A stretch of 43,493 bases of DNA from an uncultured Lachnospiraceae bacterium (lineage in GTDB: Bacteria; Bacillota; Clostridia; Lachnospirales; Lachnospiraceae): assembly GCA_910577655.1 (NCBI GenBank), contig CAJTOW010000012.1, forward strand, positions 11,625 through 55,117, read 5' to 3'. The stretch's first letter is position 1. Each line of letters starts with the position of its first letter. The notes below the pieces were generated by a model, which was not told the DNA's origin, did no database searches, and was given only the letters and a program-made list of their open reading frames with translations. The translations under genes were made by a program, and so were the position numbers. Of this stretch, positions 31,055 to 39,470 are shown piece by piece.

Positions 31055-32482
31055 TTATCTGGAAAAATAGGTATCAAAGATACTTCGCGCCACCGGGGCT
31101 GCCACCTGGCCGCCGGAACCGCTCTCCTCTACCACTACAGTCACCACGATCTCCGGATGATCCACCGGCGCGAATCCTGTAAACCAGGCATGGGTCTCTT
31201 TTCCTGTCTCGAATTCTGCCGAACCTGTCTTCCCGGCCACCTCGTAGGCATCGGTCCGCACCGCCGAACCTGTTCCTTCCGTGACCACCTGCCTCATGAG
31301 CCCGGACAGCTCCTGGGCCTCCCGGGCCGACATAAGACTGCCAGAGGACTCTGGCAGAAACTTCTCCCACACCTCTCCGGCCGCACTCTCCACCCGGTCC
31401 ACCAGATAAGGCTTCATCAGCACACCACCATTGGCAATCGCCGCTGTAATCATGGCATTGTGCATGGGTGTCATCTGGGTACTGCCCTGGCCGATGGAGG
31501 TCTGGAGGATCTCCCAGCTGCCTGCATCTGCCCCCATGGAATAAGAGCTTTTGCTGTAGGCAAAAGCCAGAGGAAGCTCTGCGTTGAACAAAAGCTGGTC
31601 CGTCAGCTCCTTCATACGCGCCAGATTCAGCCGGAGTCCCAGACTGGCAAAGGCGCCGTTGCAGGAATTGGCAAAGGCCTGACGGATCGTCTGGTGGCCG
31701 TGGGCATTGCCGTGATAGCAGGATATGGTATAATCCTCATGCCGAAACTGCCCGCTGCAGTCAAACTCCATATCCGGCCAGGTATCCGGGTGCTCCCGGA
31801 TGTAAGCCAGCATGGTGACCAGCTTGAAGGTAGAACCCGGCGGATACACCCCCTGGGCCGCCCTGTTGAGAAGACGGGCCTGGGTACTGTCCCCGGAGAC
31901 CAGGCTGTCCCAGTCTGCTGCCAGGGTGTTTGGATCAAAGGAAGGTCTGGATACCATGGCCAGAATCTTCCCCGTATCCGGTTCCATGACCACTACGGCG
32001 CCATTTCTCTCCCCCAGGGCATCCCAGGCCACCTGCTGCAGATCCACATCCAGGGTTGTTATCACATTGTCACCGATATTCTTCACACCTGACAGCTCAT
32101 TTATGGTCTTCTCCACCAGATTCACATGAGAGCTGAGAAGATAAAAATTGGCCAGAGCCTCCAGACCGGTCTTGCCACGGTCTGAATATCCCACCACATG
32201 GGCAAAGAGACTGCCATAGGGATAGACACGAACCTCCGCTCCGTCCTCACCGGTCTGGGTCCCGGCCAGCATCCGCCCGTCGCTGCCAAGGATCTGTCCC
32301 CGGACGATCCTGTCCGCAAAACGGTCAAGCCGTGCATTGTAGGAATTGTTGATCACATGTCCGCTTTCTGCCTGGAGAAAGTAGCCGAAATACCCCACCA
32401 TCCCCACAAACACTGCCACAAGCAGGTAGGTAACCAGCATCATGCTTCTGTTTGTTCTAACATCCGGCTGCTCTCTCTTCAT
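31055..32482 (-). CDS. Penicillin-binding protein transpeptidase (PbpA/PBP2-like, RodA partner)
   Basis: A 475-residue class B-type PBP. An N-terminal membrane span lies at residues 15-37 (LVTYLLVAVFVGMVGYFGYF). The transpeptidase motifs are GSTFK (SxxK, near residue 216), SCN (SxN) and KTGSAE (KTG). The dimerisation domain in front is short. It cross-links peptidoglycan on the outer face of the membrane. It overlaps the upstream RodA/FtsW gene by 26 bp, and this gene pair is standard for a glycosyltransferase-transpeptidase complex. ATG 32482 has GGAGG upstream. Confidence 0.92.
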   Translation of the reverse strand: MKREQPDVRTNRSMMLVTYLLVAVFVGMVGYFGYFLQAESGHVINNSYNARLDRFADRIVRGQILGSDGRMLAGTQTGEDGAEVRVYPYGSLFAHVVGYSDRGKTGLEALANFYLLSSHVNLVEKTINELSGVKNIGDNVITTLDVDLQQVAWDALGERNGAVVVMEPDTGKILAMVSRPSFDPNTLAADWDSLVSGDSTQARLLNRAAQGVYPPGSTFKLVTMLAYIREHPDTWPDMEFDCSGQFRHEDYTISCYHGNAHGHQTIRQAFANSCNGAFASLGLRLNLARMKELTDQLLFNAELPLAFAYSKSSYSMGADAGSWEILQTSIGQGSTQMTPMHNAMITAAIANGGVLMKPYLVDRVESAAGEVWEKFLPESSGSLMSAREAQELSGLMRQVVTEGTGSAVRTDAYEVAGKTGSAEFETGKETHAWFTGFAPVDHPEIVVTVVVEESGSGGQVAAPVARSIFDTYFSR

Positions 32483-33788
32483 ATTCCTCCTCGTTTTCCT
32501 TCAGGATATACAGCCCCTGCATGACTCCAAACAAGATAAAGGTACTGAGAATGGAGCTGCCTCCATAGCTGACCAGAGGCAGGGTCACCCCGGTGGAAGG
32601 GATGAACTTGATAACGCCCCCCACTGTCAGGATCACCTGGACCATATATTCTACTGCCAGTCCGAAGGCCACCAGCTTATAGAAAACCGCCTGCATTCTT
32701 CCTGCCAGCATCACAAACTGCAAAAAACACCCCAGACAGACCAGAAGCACGCACAAGGCAAAGACGCCTCCCAGCTCCTCCGATATGGCGGCAAAGGCGA
32801 AATCCTTCTCCACTACCGGGATCCGGTAGGGCATCCCCTGGTAAAGGCCCATCCCAAACCAGCCGCCGGTACCGATGGCAAACAGAGACTGGGTGATCTG
32901 GTAGCCCCGGTTGTCGATATCCGCCCAGGGATTGATCCATGCCTCCACTCTCACCCGCACATGGGAAAACAAGGCATATGCCAGCATACCCGCCCCACAT
33001 CCGCCTGCCATACCGGCCAGCAGATACAGATAATTGGAAGTAGCCACAAACAGCATGGCCACATAGGTAACAAAGAAAAGCAGCGCGCTTCCCAGGTCCC
33101 TGGAACATACCAGCACCAGGACATGGGCCGCCGCTACCGCCGTAGTTGCCATGACTGTCCTGAAATCTGTGGAACGGTAATACATAGCAGCCACAAAGAA
33201 TACAAAACTGATCTTGACAAACTCCGAGGGCTGGAAGGCCACCCCTGCCACCGTCACCGAAAGCTGGGCGCCGAAGCTGTTGTTCCCCACCCCGTATACC
33301 ACGGCAAGAAGTCCCAGCCCCACAATCCCATACAGCCAGGGAAGCCTGCACAGCTGCCAGACCCGGTCCATCACAAAGGGAATGATCCAGGTCACCAGCG
33401 CGGACACAGCCACAATCAGAAACTGGCGTACAGCCCGGACAAAGGAAAGCCGGGTCAGGATAATGAAGCCCACACACAGCAGGATGCACATATTGTTCAC
33501 CAGCAGCCGCGATACATTCCTGTAAAAGATCCCGGAAAGTCCCACATAAGCGGCAAAGAACACCACCTGCGCCAGATAGAACAGCACGATCCGTTCGTCC
33601 TCTGTCTTCAGATATAAGATCAGATACGCAATAAAATGCAGCAGAAACATGGCTGCATTCTGGCGTCTGCATACCCTCCTTCTTCTCTCCTCCTCCCCAA
33701 ACCGGAAATAACTGAAATTCCAGTAGGTATAGACAAGCATGAGAAGAATTATCAGGTATTTTGAAATCTCAATGACAACATTTATCAT
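32457..33788 (-). CDS. FtsW/RodA/SpoVE family peptidoglycan polymerase
   Basis: A 443-residue SEDS protein with about ten to twelve membrane spans. FGAQLSVTVAGVAFQPSEFV and CSRDLGSALLFFVTYVAML are hallmark regions, including the catalytic aspartate loop; AWINPWADIDNRGYQITQSL, GGWFGMGLYQG and VEKDFAFAAISEELGG are typical of the large extracellular loop; PSTGVTLPLVSYGGSSI is the classic C-terminal block. It polymerises glycan strands from lipid II together with the partner PBP. The N-terminal ~100 residues hold extra spans compared with shorter RodA proteins. The ribosome site GAGGG is close to ATG 33788. Confidence 0.93.
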   Translation of the reverse strand: MINVVIEISKYLIILLMLVYTYWNFSYFRFGEEERRRRVCRRQNAAMFLLHFIAYLILYLKTEDERIVLFYLAQVVFFAAYVGLSGIFYRNVSRLLVNNMCILLCVGFIILTRLSFVRAVRQFLIVAVSALVTWIIPFVMDRVWQLCRLPWLYGIVGLGLLAVVYGVGNNSFGAQLSVTVAGVAFQPSEFVKISFVFFVAAMYYRSTDFRTVMATTAVAAAHVLVLVCSRDLGSALLFFVTYVAMLFVATSNYLYLLAGMAGGCGAGMLAYALFSHVRVRVEAWINPWADIDNRGYQITQSLFAIGTGGWFGMGLYQGMPYRIPVVEKDFAFAAISEELGGVFALCVLLVCLGCFLQFVMLAGRMQAVFYKLVAFGLAVEYMVQVILTVGGVIKFIPSTGVTLPLVSYGGSSILSTFILFGVMQGLYILKENEEEYEERAAGC

Positions 33789-33881
33789 AAGCCCTCTACT
33801 TTACCGGCGGAAGATCCCCACTACAGGCCTGACAGCATGAACGGTTGTGAAAACATGACCACGGCCGCACTGTTTCCTGCG

Positions 33882-36308
33882 TCACTCCACCCCCCGCTTC
33901 ATATGCCCCCTTGTAAAATCGTCAAAAGGTACCGGCGTATCCTTCCTGTATACGAAATGTTCGATATATGCACGGATCACCTGATCCGTCCGGACGGCAT
34001 CCTCCACGGAGAACTGGAGCCGCAGGATATCTGCTCCCAGACGTCCCACCTGCTTTTCCTGCTCCAGAAGAGACAGCGGCTGTGGATTGTAGACCGTATT
34101 GTAGCAGAAGCGGCATACATTCCGTACCGGAAGCAGCTTCCCGGTACGGTCTTTCATATGGAGAATTCCCGTTTTCCGGTCACAGCCACAGGTTGTCCGC
34201 CGGATACACTGGGCAGACACCATAGCCGGAAGATGGCCATAAGCCACCAGCTCCCAGACACCAGGCGACGCTGCCGCCAGCTCCATGATCTCCGCCCCAT
34301 TCAGCTCCAGAGGAAATGTCAGGCGACTGGCCCCGGCCTCCCGCAGCCAGCCGGCTGCCCTATGGTTCATGGCATACATATTGGCATCAAAGACCAGGGG
34401 AAGCCGGTTTTCCTTCTCTTTCAGGAACCCCACTGTTTCCAGGGACCGGACCAGCATCTCGTCAAAGCCCGCCTCCTGCAGCACTTCCCAGTTCTTTGTG
34501 AAATATTGTTTGGCTTCTGGCCGAAATATATACGGCCAGACCAGAACACAGCGTTTTCCTTTTTTATGACAGCGGTCTGCTGCCTGCTTCCAGAGCTTTG
34601 CGCCAAAGCCGCCGGAATCCAGGTATATGGATGCTACCTCCCCATAGTCCAGAGCTGCATCCAGGCCTTCTGCATTTTCCAGAAGGACATGGATAGATGG
34701 CTGCCGGCTGGTATCCGCCGCTTTCACCCGACCGGCAGATTCTGGCGCCGGTCCCGCTTCTGACTTCCGTCTGTATGGCTCCAACACCGACTCCTTCAAA
34801 GCCTCCAGCCCCTGGCGTCTCAAATCATTGACTGCCTGAACCGGCAGAAAACAGGACCCGGAGATAACAGCTTCCAGTTCTTCGAAATAAAAGGACGAAT
34901 TTCCTGTTTTTCGCATCTGCTTTAACAGCTGCTCTTCCCCGAGAGGCTGGCTCTTTGCAGACTGCACCAGGGCCCCGGTCACCTGGATCCCTTGGCTCCG
35001 GCCATCTGGTCCGGCTGTCACTGGTACCAGGCCCTGCTTTGTCCGGCCACAGACTTCCGCGATTCCGGCTGCCTGTTTCCTGACGTCTTCCTCTGTCTGG
35101 CCTGACGCGGGTCTCTCCTCTGTGATGGCCTTGTTTAAAGAAAGCACCAGTCTTGCCGGCTCCCCTTCTGTCACATAGACAGCTCCCCTGACCGGCTCCT
35201 GCTTTTTCTGGTTCACATACTCTGCATCCAGACGGTCAAACAATGCCTGATCCACCTGCCGGAAGGCAGGCTTCTCCTTTAAAGCTACCATATCCCGTCC
35301 ATTGTGCTGGTGGTAGTACCCTTCGGTCTGCCCGCCCCGGTCAAAGAGATCCAGAAGGAGACGTCTGTCCGCCGGTTCCACCTGCCATCCCTTCCGTCCC
35401 CGGGCCAGATACCGGTCCACATACCTGCGGTAGACACTTACCACTCCTGCCGTGTACCTGGGACTCTTCATTCTTCCCTCAATTTTCAGGGAATATACCC
35501 CCGCCTCTATAATATCTGGCAGAATATCCAGAGTACACAGATCCTTAAGGCTCATCACATAAGACTCTTTCTCTGCTGCTCTCTGTTGTATCCTTCCCTT
35601 CTGCGGCCTATTCCCAGGCCCCCACTCTGCCTGTGTCCGTTCCCGCCTGCCCCTATCCATTCCGGACAGACTCCTGGCTGTCTCAATCACCTCATAGGGC
35701 AGGCGGCATGGCTGGGCACAGCGCCCCCTGTTGCCGCTCCTTCCCCCGATCAGGCTGCTAAGCAGGCACTGACCAGAATAACAGTAACACAAAGCTCCAT
35801 GAACAAAGCTCTCAATCTCAATATCTACTTCCTGATGGATCCTGGCAATCTCCTCCAGAGACAATTCCCTGGCTGTCACAATACGGGAAGCCCCCTGCTC
35901 CTTTAACATTCCGGCAAACCCGGGACCAGTAACCGTCATCTGGGTACTGGCATGAACCGGCAGATCCGGGAAATGCTCCCGCACAAAGGAAAATACCCCC
36001 ATATCCTGGACAATGACCGCATCCAGCCCCCGCTCATAGCAGGGCCTTAAAAATCCATACAGATCTTCCAGCTCCCGCTCCTTCACCAGGGTATTCACCG
36101 TCATATACAGACGGCAACCATGGAGATGGGCATAATCAATAGCCTCCAGAAACTGTTCCTCCTGGGGATTCTCTGCATAGGCCCTGGCTCCGAACCGGCT
36201 TCCGCCCATATAGACCGCATCCGCCCCGGCATTGACCGCGGCGGTCATACTCTCCATGGATCCGGCTGGCGCCAGAATCTCTACTTCCCGTCTCAAAGCT
36301 TCTTCCAT
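33882..36308 (-). CDS. U32 family peptidase-like protein with C-terminal DUF3656 region
   Basis: An 808-residue protein. The first ~350 residues form the U32 domain: EILAPAGSMESMTAAVNAGA, HASTQMTVTGPGFAGMLKE, ESFVHGALCYCYSGQCLLSS and RGRCAQPCRLPYE, whose cysteines bind a metal or iron-sulfur cluster. The rest matches the DUF3656-type region of long U32 proteins such as RlhA, with a further cysteine motif late (CRFCYNTVYNP). RlhA-type members hydroxylate 23S rRNA, so true peptidase activity is doubtful. Residues about 210-250 are a charged, low-complexity insert not normally present. The order with zapA and ruvB is a common Clostridia arrangement. Confidence 0.88.
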   Translation of the reverse strand: MEEALRREVEILAPAGSMESMTAAVNAGADAVYMGGSRFGARAYAENPQEEQFLEAIDYAHLHGCRLYMTVNTLVKERELEDLYGFLRPCYERGLDAVIVQDMGVFSFVREHFPDLPVHASTQMTVTGPGFAGMLKEQGASRIVTARELSLEEIARIHQEVDIEIESFVHGALCYCYSGQCLLSSLIGGRSGNRGRCAQPCRLPYEVIETARSLSGMDRGRRERTQAEWGPGNRPQKGRIQQRAAEKESYVMSLKDLCTLDILPDIIEAGVYSLKIEGRMKSPRYTAGVVSVYRRYVDRYLARGRKGWQVEPADRRLLLDLFDRGGQTEGYYHQHNGRDMVALKEKPAFRQVDQALFDRLDAEYVNQKKQEPVRGAVYVTEGEPARLVLSLNKAITEERPASGQTEEDVRKQAAGIAEVCGRTKQGLVPVTAGPDGRSQGIQVTGALVQSAKSQPLGEEQLLKQMRKTGNSSFYFEELEAVISGSCFLPVQAVNDLRRQGLEALKESVLEPYRRKSEAGPAPESAGRVKAADTSRQPSIHVLLENAEGLDAALDYGEVASIYLDSGGFGAKLWKQAADRCHKKGKRCVLVWPYIFRPEAKQYFTKNWEVLQEAGFDEMLVRSLETVGFLKEKENRLPLVFDANMYAMNHRAAGWLREAGASRLTFPLELNGAEIMELAAASPGVWELVAYGHLPAMVSAQCIRRTTCGCDRKTGILHMKDRTGKLLPVRNVCRFCYNTVYNPQPLSLLEQEKQVGRLGADILRLQFSVEDAVRTDQVIRAYIEHFVYRKDTPVPFDDFTRGHMKRGVE

Positions 36309-36368
36309 CCTCCTCCAGGTTTTAAACGTACTCTCAGAAAATCAGACACAAAGGCAGGTCAGGCCAGC

Positions 36369-36818
36369 CTATCTCTGGTTCACGGCTGCCGCAGCCGCCG
36401 TGGCAGCCTTCATGGCATTCTGCTGCTCCAGCTTCGACTTGAGGGCATTCTCCTCTTTCTTAAGTTCTTTATTCTTCTTCCGCTCCTGCTCCAGCTCTCT
36501 CTGGAGCTTTTCCAGCTCCAGCTGAGTCTTAACCAGCTCATGCTTTAAGCTGTAGGCATCCTTCTCCATAGAAGCCTTCTGCTCTGCCAGAAGATCTGCC
36601 CTCTCCTGCTCCTTGAAATAATCGTCCGCAAGATTCAGCGCTTCCATAACAAACTGGTAATCACTGCTCAGCCTTGTAAAGCCTTCCTGCCTTTTCAGTC
36701 TGCTGATCTTCTCATTCAAATAGGCGGCAATCCTCTGAAGATACATCTCCTCCTCAGCTCCGCCAAGTTTATAAATCTTCCCATCTATCAGTACTTCGGT
36801 ATAATTTTTCTGGTTCAT
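36369..36818 (-). CDS. zapA: Cell division protein ZapA
   Basis: A 149-residue protein. Residues 5-75 are the ZapA head: TEVLIDGKIYKLGGAEEEMY, LQRIAAYLNEKI and FVMEALNLADDYFKEQ. The rest is a long charged coiled coil (about residues 75-135) ending in an Ala-rich tail. ZapA binds and bundles FtsZ filaments at the division site. It is longer than the ~95-residue Bacillus form because of the extended coiled coil. GGAG lies 7 nt before ATG 36818. Confidence 0.9.
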   Translation of the reverse strand: MNQKNYTEVLIDGKIYKLGGAEEEMYLQRIAAYLNEKISRLKRQEGFTRLSSDYQFVMEALNLADDYFKEQERADLLAEQKASMEKDAYSLKHELVKTQLELEKLQRELEQERKKNKELKKEENALKSKLEQQNAMKAATAAAAAVNQR

Positions 36819-36982
36819 GCTCTGGCTCCTACGATCATTGATAAAAGACTGCCTGCAGCCGTTTCACGCTCTCCCGGCAGTGACGGCAGTTCTCCTCCGG
36901 CTATCTGCTGCAGCCGCCCGGATATGGAAACGGCTGCCTTCTGCTTCATTATATCAGAGCTTTCCCGGATGAACAAGTTCTT

Positions 36983-38008
36983 TTATTCACGTGACGGCAG
37001 CGGGGCATCTGACTCCCCTATAGGAATATCCAGATGCCTATATGCGTGCTCCGTAGCTACCCGGCCCCGGGGGGTACGGTTCAAAAAGCCATTCATAAGA
37101 AGATATGGCTCGTACACATCCTCCAGTGTCCCTGCATCCTCCCCCAGAGCCGCCGCCAGGGTATCCAGCCCCACCGGGCCGCCGCCAAACTTCTGAATGA
37201 TGGTCAGCAGGATACTCCTGTCATTATTGTCCAGGCCCACCTTGTCCACATCCAGAATATCCAAGGCAAAGTCCGCCACCTGCTTTGTGATCACCCCGTC
37301 ATACTTCACCTGGGCAAAATCCCTTACACGCTTCAGAAGCCGGTTGGCAAGCCTGGGCGTCCCCCTGGACCGGCGGGCGATCTCCCCGGCTCCCGCACTG
37401 TCAATCTCCACCCCCAGCACCGCCGCCGAACGCTCCACAATGACCCTTAACTCCTCTGTATTGTAGAATTCCAGTTTCTGTACCACCCCAAAGCGGTCTC
37501 TTAAAGGTGCGGTCAGAAGCCCCGCCCGTGTCGTAGCGCCCACCAGGGTAAAATGCGGCAGCTCCAGACGGATCGACCGGGCCGAGGAGTCCTTCCCCAG
37601 CATGATATCAATGGCGAAATCCTCCATGGCCGGATACAGCACCTCCTCTACCTGCCGGTTCAGCCGGTGGATCTCGTCCACAAAAAGCACATCTCCCTCC
37701 TGGAGATTGTTAAGAATCGCTGCCATCTCCCCCGGCTTTTCGATGGCCGGACCGGAGGTTATCTTCATATTGACCCCCATCTCATTGGCAATGATACCTG
37801 AGAGTGTGGTCTTGCCCAGTCCCGGAGGACCGTAAAACAGCACATGATCCAGGGACTCCCCCCTGGCCCTGGCCGCGTCTATATAGACCTTCAGATTAGT
37901 CTTGATCTTCTGCTGGCCAATGTATTCTGCCAGCATCTGGGGACGCAGATTCTGCTCGGTCTTCTTCTCCTCTTCTGTGATCTCTGTTGTAATGATTCTC
38001 CGTTCCAT
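36983..38008 (-). CDS. ruvB: Holliday junction DNA helicase RuvB
   Basis: A 341-residue AAA+ helicase. LRPQMLAEYIGQQKIKTNL, Walker A GPPGLGKTTLS, Walker B DVLFVDEIHRLNR, sensor 1 LVGATTRAGLL and the arginine-finger region LRDRFG are all intact, as is the C-terminal winged helix (YLLMNGFLNRTPRGRVAT). It drives branch migration with RuvA. No ruvA is found immediately upstream, where it is usually located; the upstream interval holds two inverted-repeat elements and a SprA-like gene. GGAG precedes ATG 38008. Confidence 0.97.
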   Translation of the reverse strand: MERRIITTEITEEEKKTEQNLRPQMLAEYIGQQKIKTNLKVYIDAARARGESLDHVLFYGPPGLGKTTLSGIIANEMGVNMKITSGPAIEKPGEMAAILNNLQEGDVLFVDEIHRLNRQVEEVLYPAMEDFAIDIMLGKDSSARSIRLELPHFTLVGATTRAGLLTAPLRDRFGVVQKLEFYNTEELRVIVERSAAVLGVEIDSAGAGEIARRSRGTPRLANRLLKRVRDFAQVKYDGVITKQVADFALDILDVDKVGLDNNDRSILLTIIQKFGGGPVGLDTLAAALGEDAGTLEDVYEPYLLMNGFLNRTPRGRVATEHAYRHLDIPIGESDAPLPSRE

Positions 38009-38026
38009 ATATGCTCCGTCTTCTTA

Positions 38027-38129
38027 GAGCGTGTCTGAAAATTCATTCCCGGCATCTCCACAAGGGACGCCTGCGGTGTCCCGCAAAGTGGAACGCACAG
38101 CTACCGGAAAGCAATTTTCAGACACACTC
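38027..38129. repeat. 103-bp inverted-repeat element, type A
   Basis: Terminal arms GAGCGTGTCTGAAAATT (38027-38043) and AATTTTCAGACACACTC (38113-38129) match as inverted repeats in 16 of 17 positions and continue imperfectly inward to CCGG. No target duplication was found at the edges. It has the look of a small non-autonomous element. It lies between ruvB and the next inverted repeat. Confidence 0.6.
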
Positions 38130-38144
38130 CAGGCCGATGCCGGG

Positions 38145-38267
38145 CCAGATAGGAAAGGGGCTGTCAGGAAATAACTCCCTGCATGCGATATATCATGTGA
38201 TCTGTTGGATATCATCACAATATATTGTATACAGGAGGCATTTTCTGACAGTCCCTTTCTGATCTGG
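38145..38267. repeat. 123-bp inverted-repeat element, type B
   Basis: Imperfect 28-bp arms: CCAGATAGGAAAGGGGCTGT at the left edge faces a complement beginning CCAGATCAGAAAGGGACTGT at the right edge; about 24 of 28 positions match. The centre is AT-rich with small palindromes (ATATAT). Read on the minus strand it follows the SprA-like gene, so it can also act as a terminator hairpin. Confidence 0.6.
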
Positions 38268-38311
38268 TTTGCTGTCTGGCGGAGCTGGATGGTACTGTGT
38301 TTCTTAAAGCC

Positions 38312-39028
38312 TTACGCCACCGCAGAAAACGGACGCCGCTGTGGCTGTTCCTGCTGTGGAGCGGATTCCTTTGCGGCCGCCGTAGTCGTAGTGGTAGTGC
38401 CGCCGGAGATATAGACCTTGCCGCATTCCGGACAGATGGATGTATGTAGAGCCACGCTCTGGCTGACGACCCGGCGGTTCTCCCGCTGTGCCCTGGCCTG
38501 CTCGCGGAATACATGCTCCCGCTCATGGCCGCGGACTGCGGAGGCCGCACTCTCCGGGGAAATCCGGGTGGGCGTCTGGTAGGATACTCCCATATCGTCA
38601 GAGCCGTCCTGATACTTGCGCTCCTCGCAGGTCTGACACTTGCCCTCCTCGGCAGCCTTCTGGGCGCTTCCCGGTCCGGAGACACCACCGGTCTCACTCT
38701 TACCTGGGATACCGGACGGCGTCGGATCTTCATACCGGATCCGCATACGTACAGCGAACTCCGCAGGATCAACACCTTTCCGGATAAAGATTCCAGGAGT
38801 ACCGGTTCCTTCCGCACCTGGAATGACTGGGGTAACCGGAGGTACTGGCTGGACCGGACCGCGGGAACTTGTGGAAGCGGTTGGCTGAACCACCGCCATG
38901 GCAGAAGCCTGCCGTGTGCCCTGGGCCTGAGCGGTCCGTATGTAAGGATTCCCATAGACGGAACCACTGTAGCGGTACATACTATAGCAGGAGCTTAGTC
39001 CTGAAATACCACTTAACATATTTTTCAC
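38312..39028 (-). CDS. SprA-related (CJM1_0395-like) putative metalloprotease
   Basis: A 238-residue protein. The N-terminal ~110 residues are low-complexity, rich in Pro, Gly, Ser and Thr. The conserved part starts at CQTCEERKYQDGSDD, continues with SYQTPTRISPESAASAV and reaches RGHEREHV, where HEREH is an HExxH zinc-peptidase motif, then HTSICPECGKVYISGG with a CxxC pair. This set of motifs identifies the SprA-related family (PF12118); its function is not established. There is no signal peptide. A Thr run (six residues) and a Gln-rich tail close the protein. GAGGTG lies 6 nt before ATG 39028. Confidence 0.85.
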   Translation of the reverse strand: MKNMLSGISGLSSCYSMYRYSGSVYGNPYIRTAQAQGTRQASAMAVVQPTASTSSRGPVQPVPPVTPVIPGAEGTGTPGIFIRKGVDPAEFAVRMRIRYEDPTPSGIPGKSETGGVSGPGSAQKAAEEGKCQTCEERKYQDGSDDMGVSYQTPTRISPESAASAVRGHEREHVFREQARAQRENRRVVSQSVALHTSICPECGKVYISGGTTTTTTAAAKESAPQQEQPQRRPFSAVA

Positions 39029-39197
39029 CTCTGTTCTGCAACGTATTTGATAATATGTGCGTAACTATTCAGGATAGTTACATTTATTTTACCAAAAACA
39101 GAGAAAAACGGCAAGTGTAATATGGGAATAAATGTTATTTTTCTAACAGTAATAATAGGTAACAGTTCAGGGGGGATATGGACTGTAACACAATAAA
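39029..39197. other. AT-rich intergenic region upstream of the SprA-like gene
   Basis: About 170 bp with no gene. It holds a copy of the dispersed word GTAACAGTTCAG (39159-39170) that faces a weaker reverse copy (TGGACTGTAAC, ending 39189), and it directly abuts the second 151-bp repeat. Confidence 0.5.
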
Positions 39198-39348
39198 ATT
39201 ACAGTTCACGGGGCGGGGAAAACTGGACAAAAACAGACGTCAAGCTCGCTTGTAAGACTGTTTTTGTCCAGTTTTCCACATCGGGCGAACGCCCGATGCT
39301 TCTTGTCTGGCGTAGCCGGACAAGAAGATGTGCCCCGTGAACAGTAAT
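39198..39348. mobile_element. 151-bp cloverleaf-forming MITE-like repeat, copy 2
   Basis: Same length and fold as the copy at 4926-5076, about 91% identical by eye. The outer arms ATTACAGTTCACGGGGC and GCCCCGTGAACAGTAAT match in 16 of 17 positions and enclose the same three hairpins. Perfect 8-bp direct repeats ACAATAAA flank it at 39190-39197 and 39349-39356, the signature of insertion with target duplication. Differences from copy 1 in the stems are mostly compensatory or wobble pairs (39229 with 39265; 39198 with 39348). It lies 39 bp upstream of the livH promoter. A minus-strand frame crossing it (39206-39394) is probably not a gene. Confidence 0.85.
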
Positions 39349-39386
39349 ACAATAAAATCCTTGAAAACCCTTCGTCGATTTTTGAC

Positions 39387-39415
39387 TTGCGCAAGATTTC
39401 TACCTATGTTATAAT
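39387..39415 (+). promoter_or_regulatory. Promoter of the livHMGF operon
   Basis: TTGCGC (39387-39392) and a consensus TATAAT (39410-39415) have a 17-bp spacer; an overlapping TTGACT (39382-39387) with TATGTT is an alternative. The -10 is about 55 nt before livH. Confidence 0.7.
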
Positions 39416-39470
39416 TGCCTATTATGTGTACTTTTTTCTCAAATAAAAGGATAAAGGGGTGTAGGATGTT

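Noticed and set aside
32677..33672. 331-codon minus-strand frame overlapping rodA
   Set aside because: Cys/Gly-rich shadow of the true RodA frame, which has all family motifs.
38027..38129. Target-site duplication around the 103-bp inverted repeat
   Set aside because: The flanks (…TTCTTA and CAGGCC…) do not match, so active insertion is not shown; kept only as a repeat.
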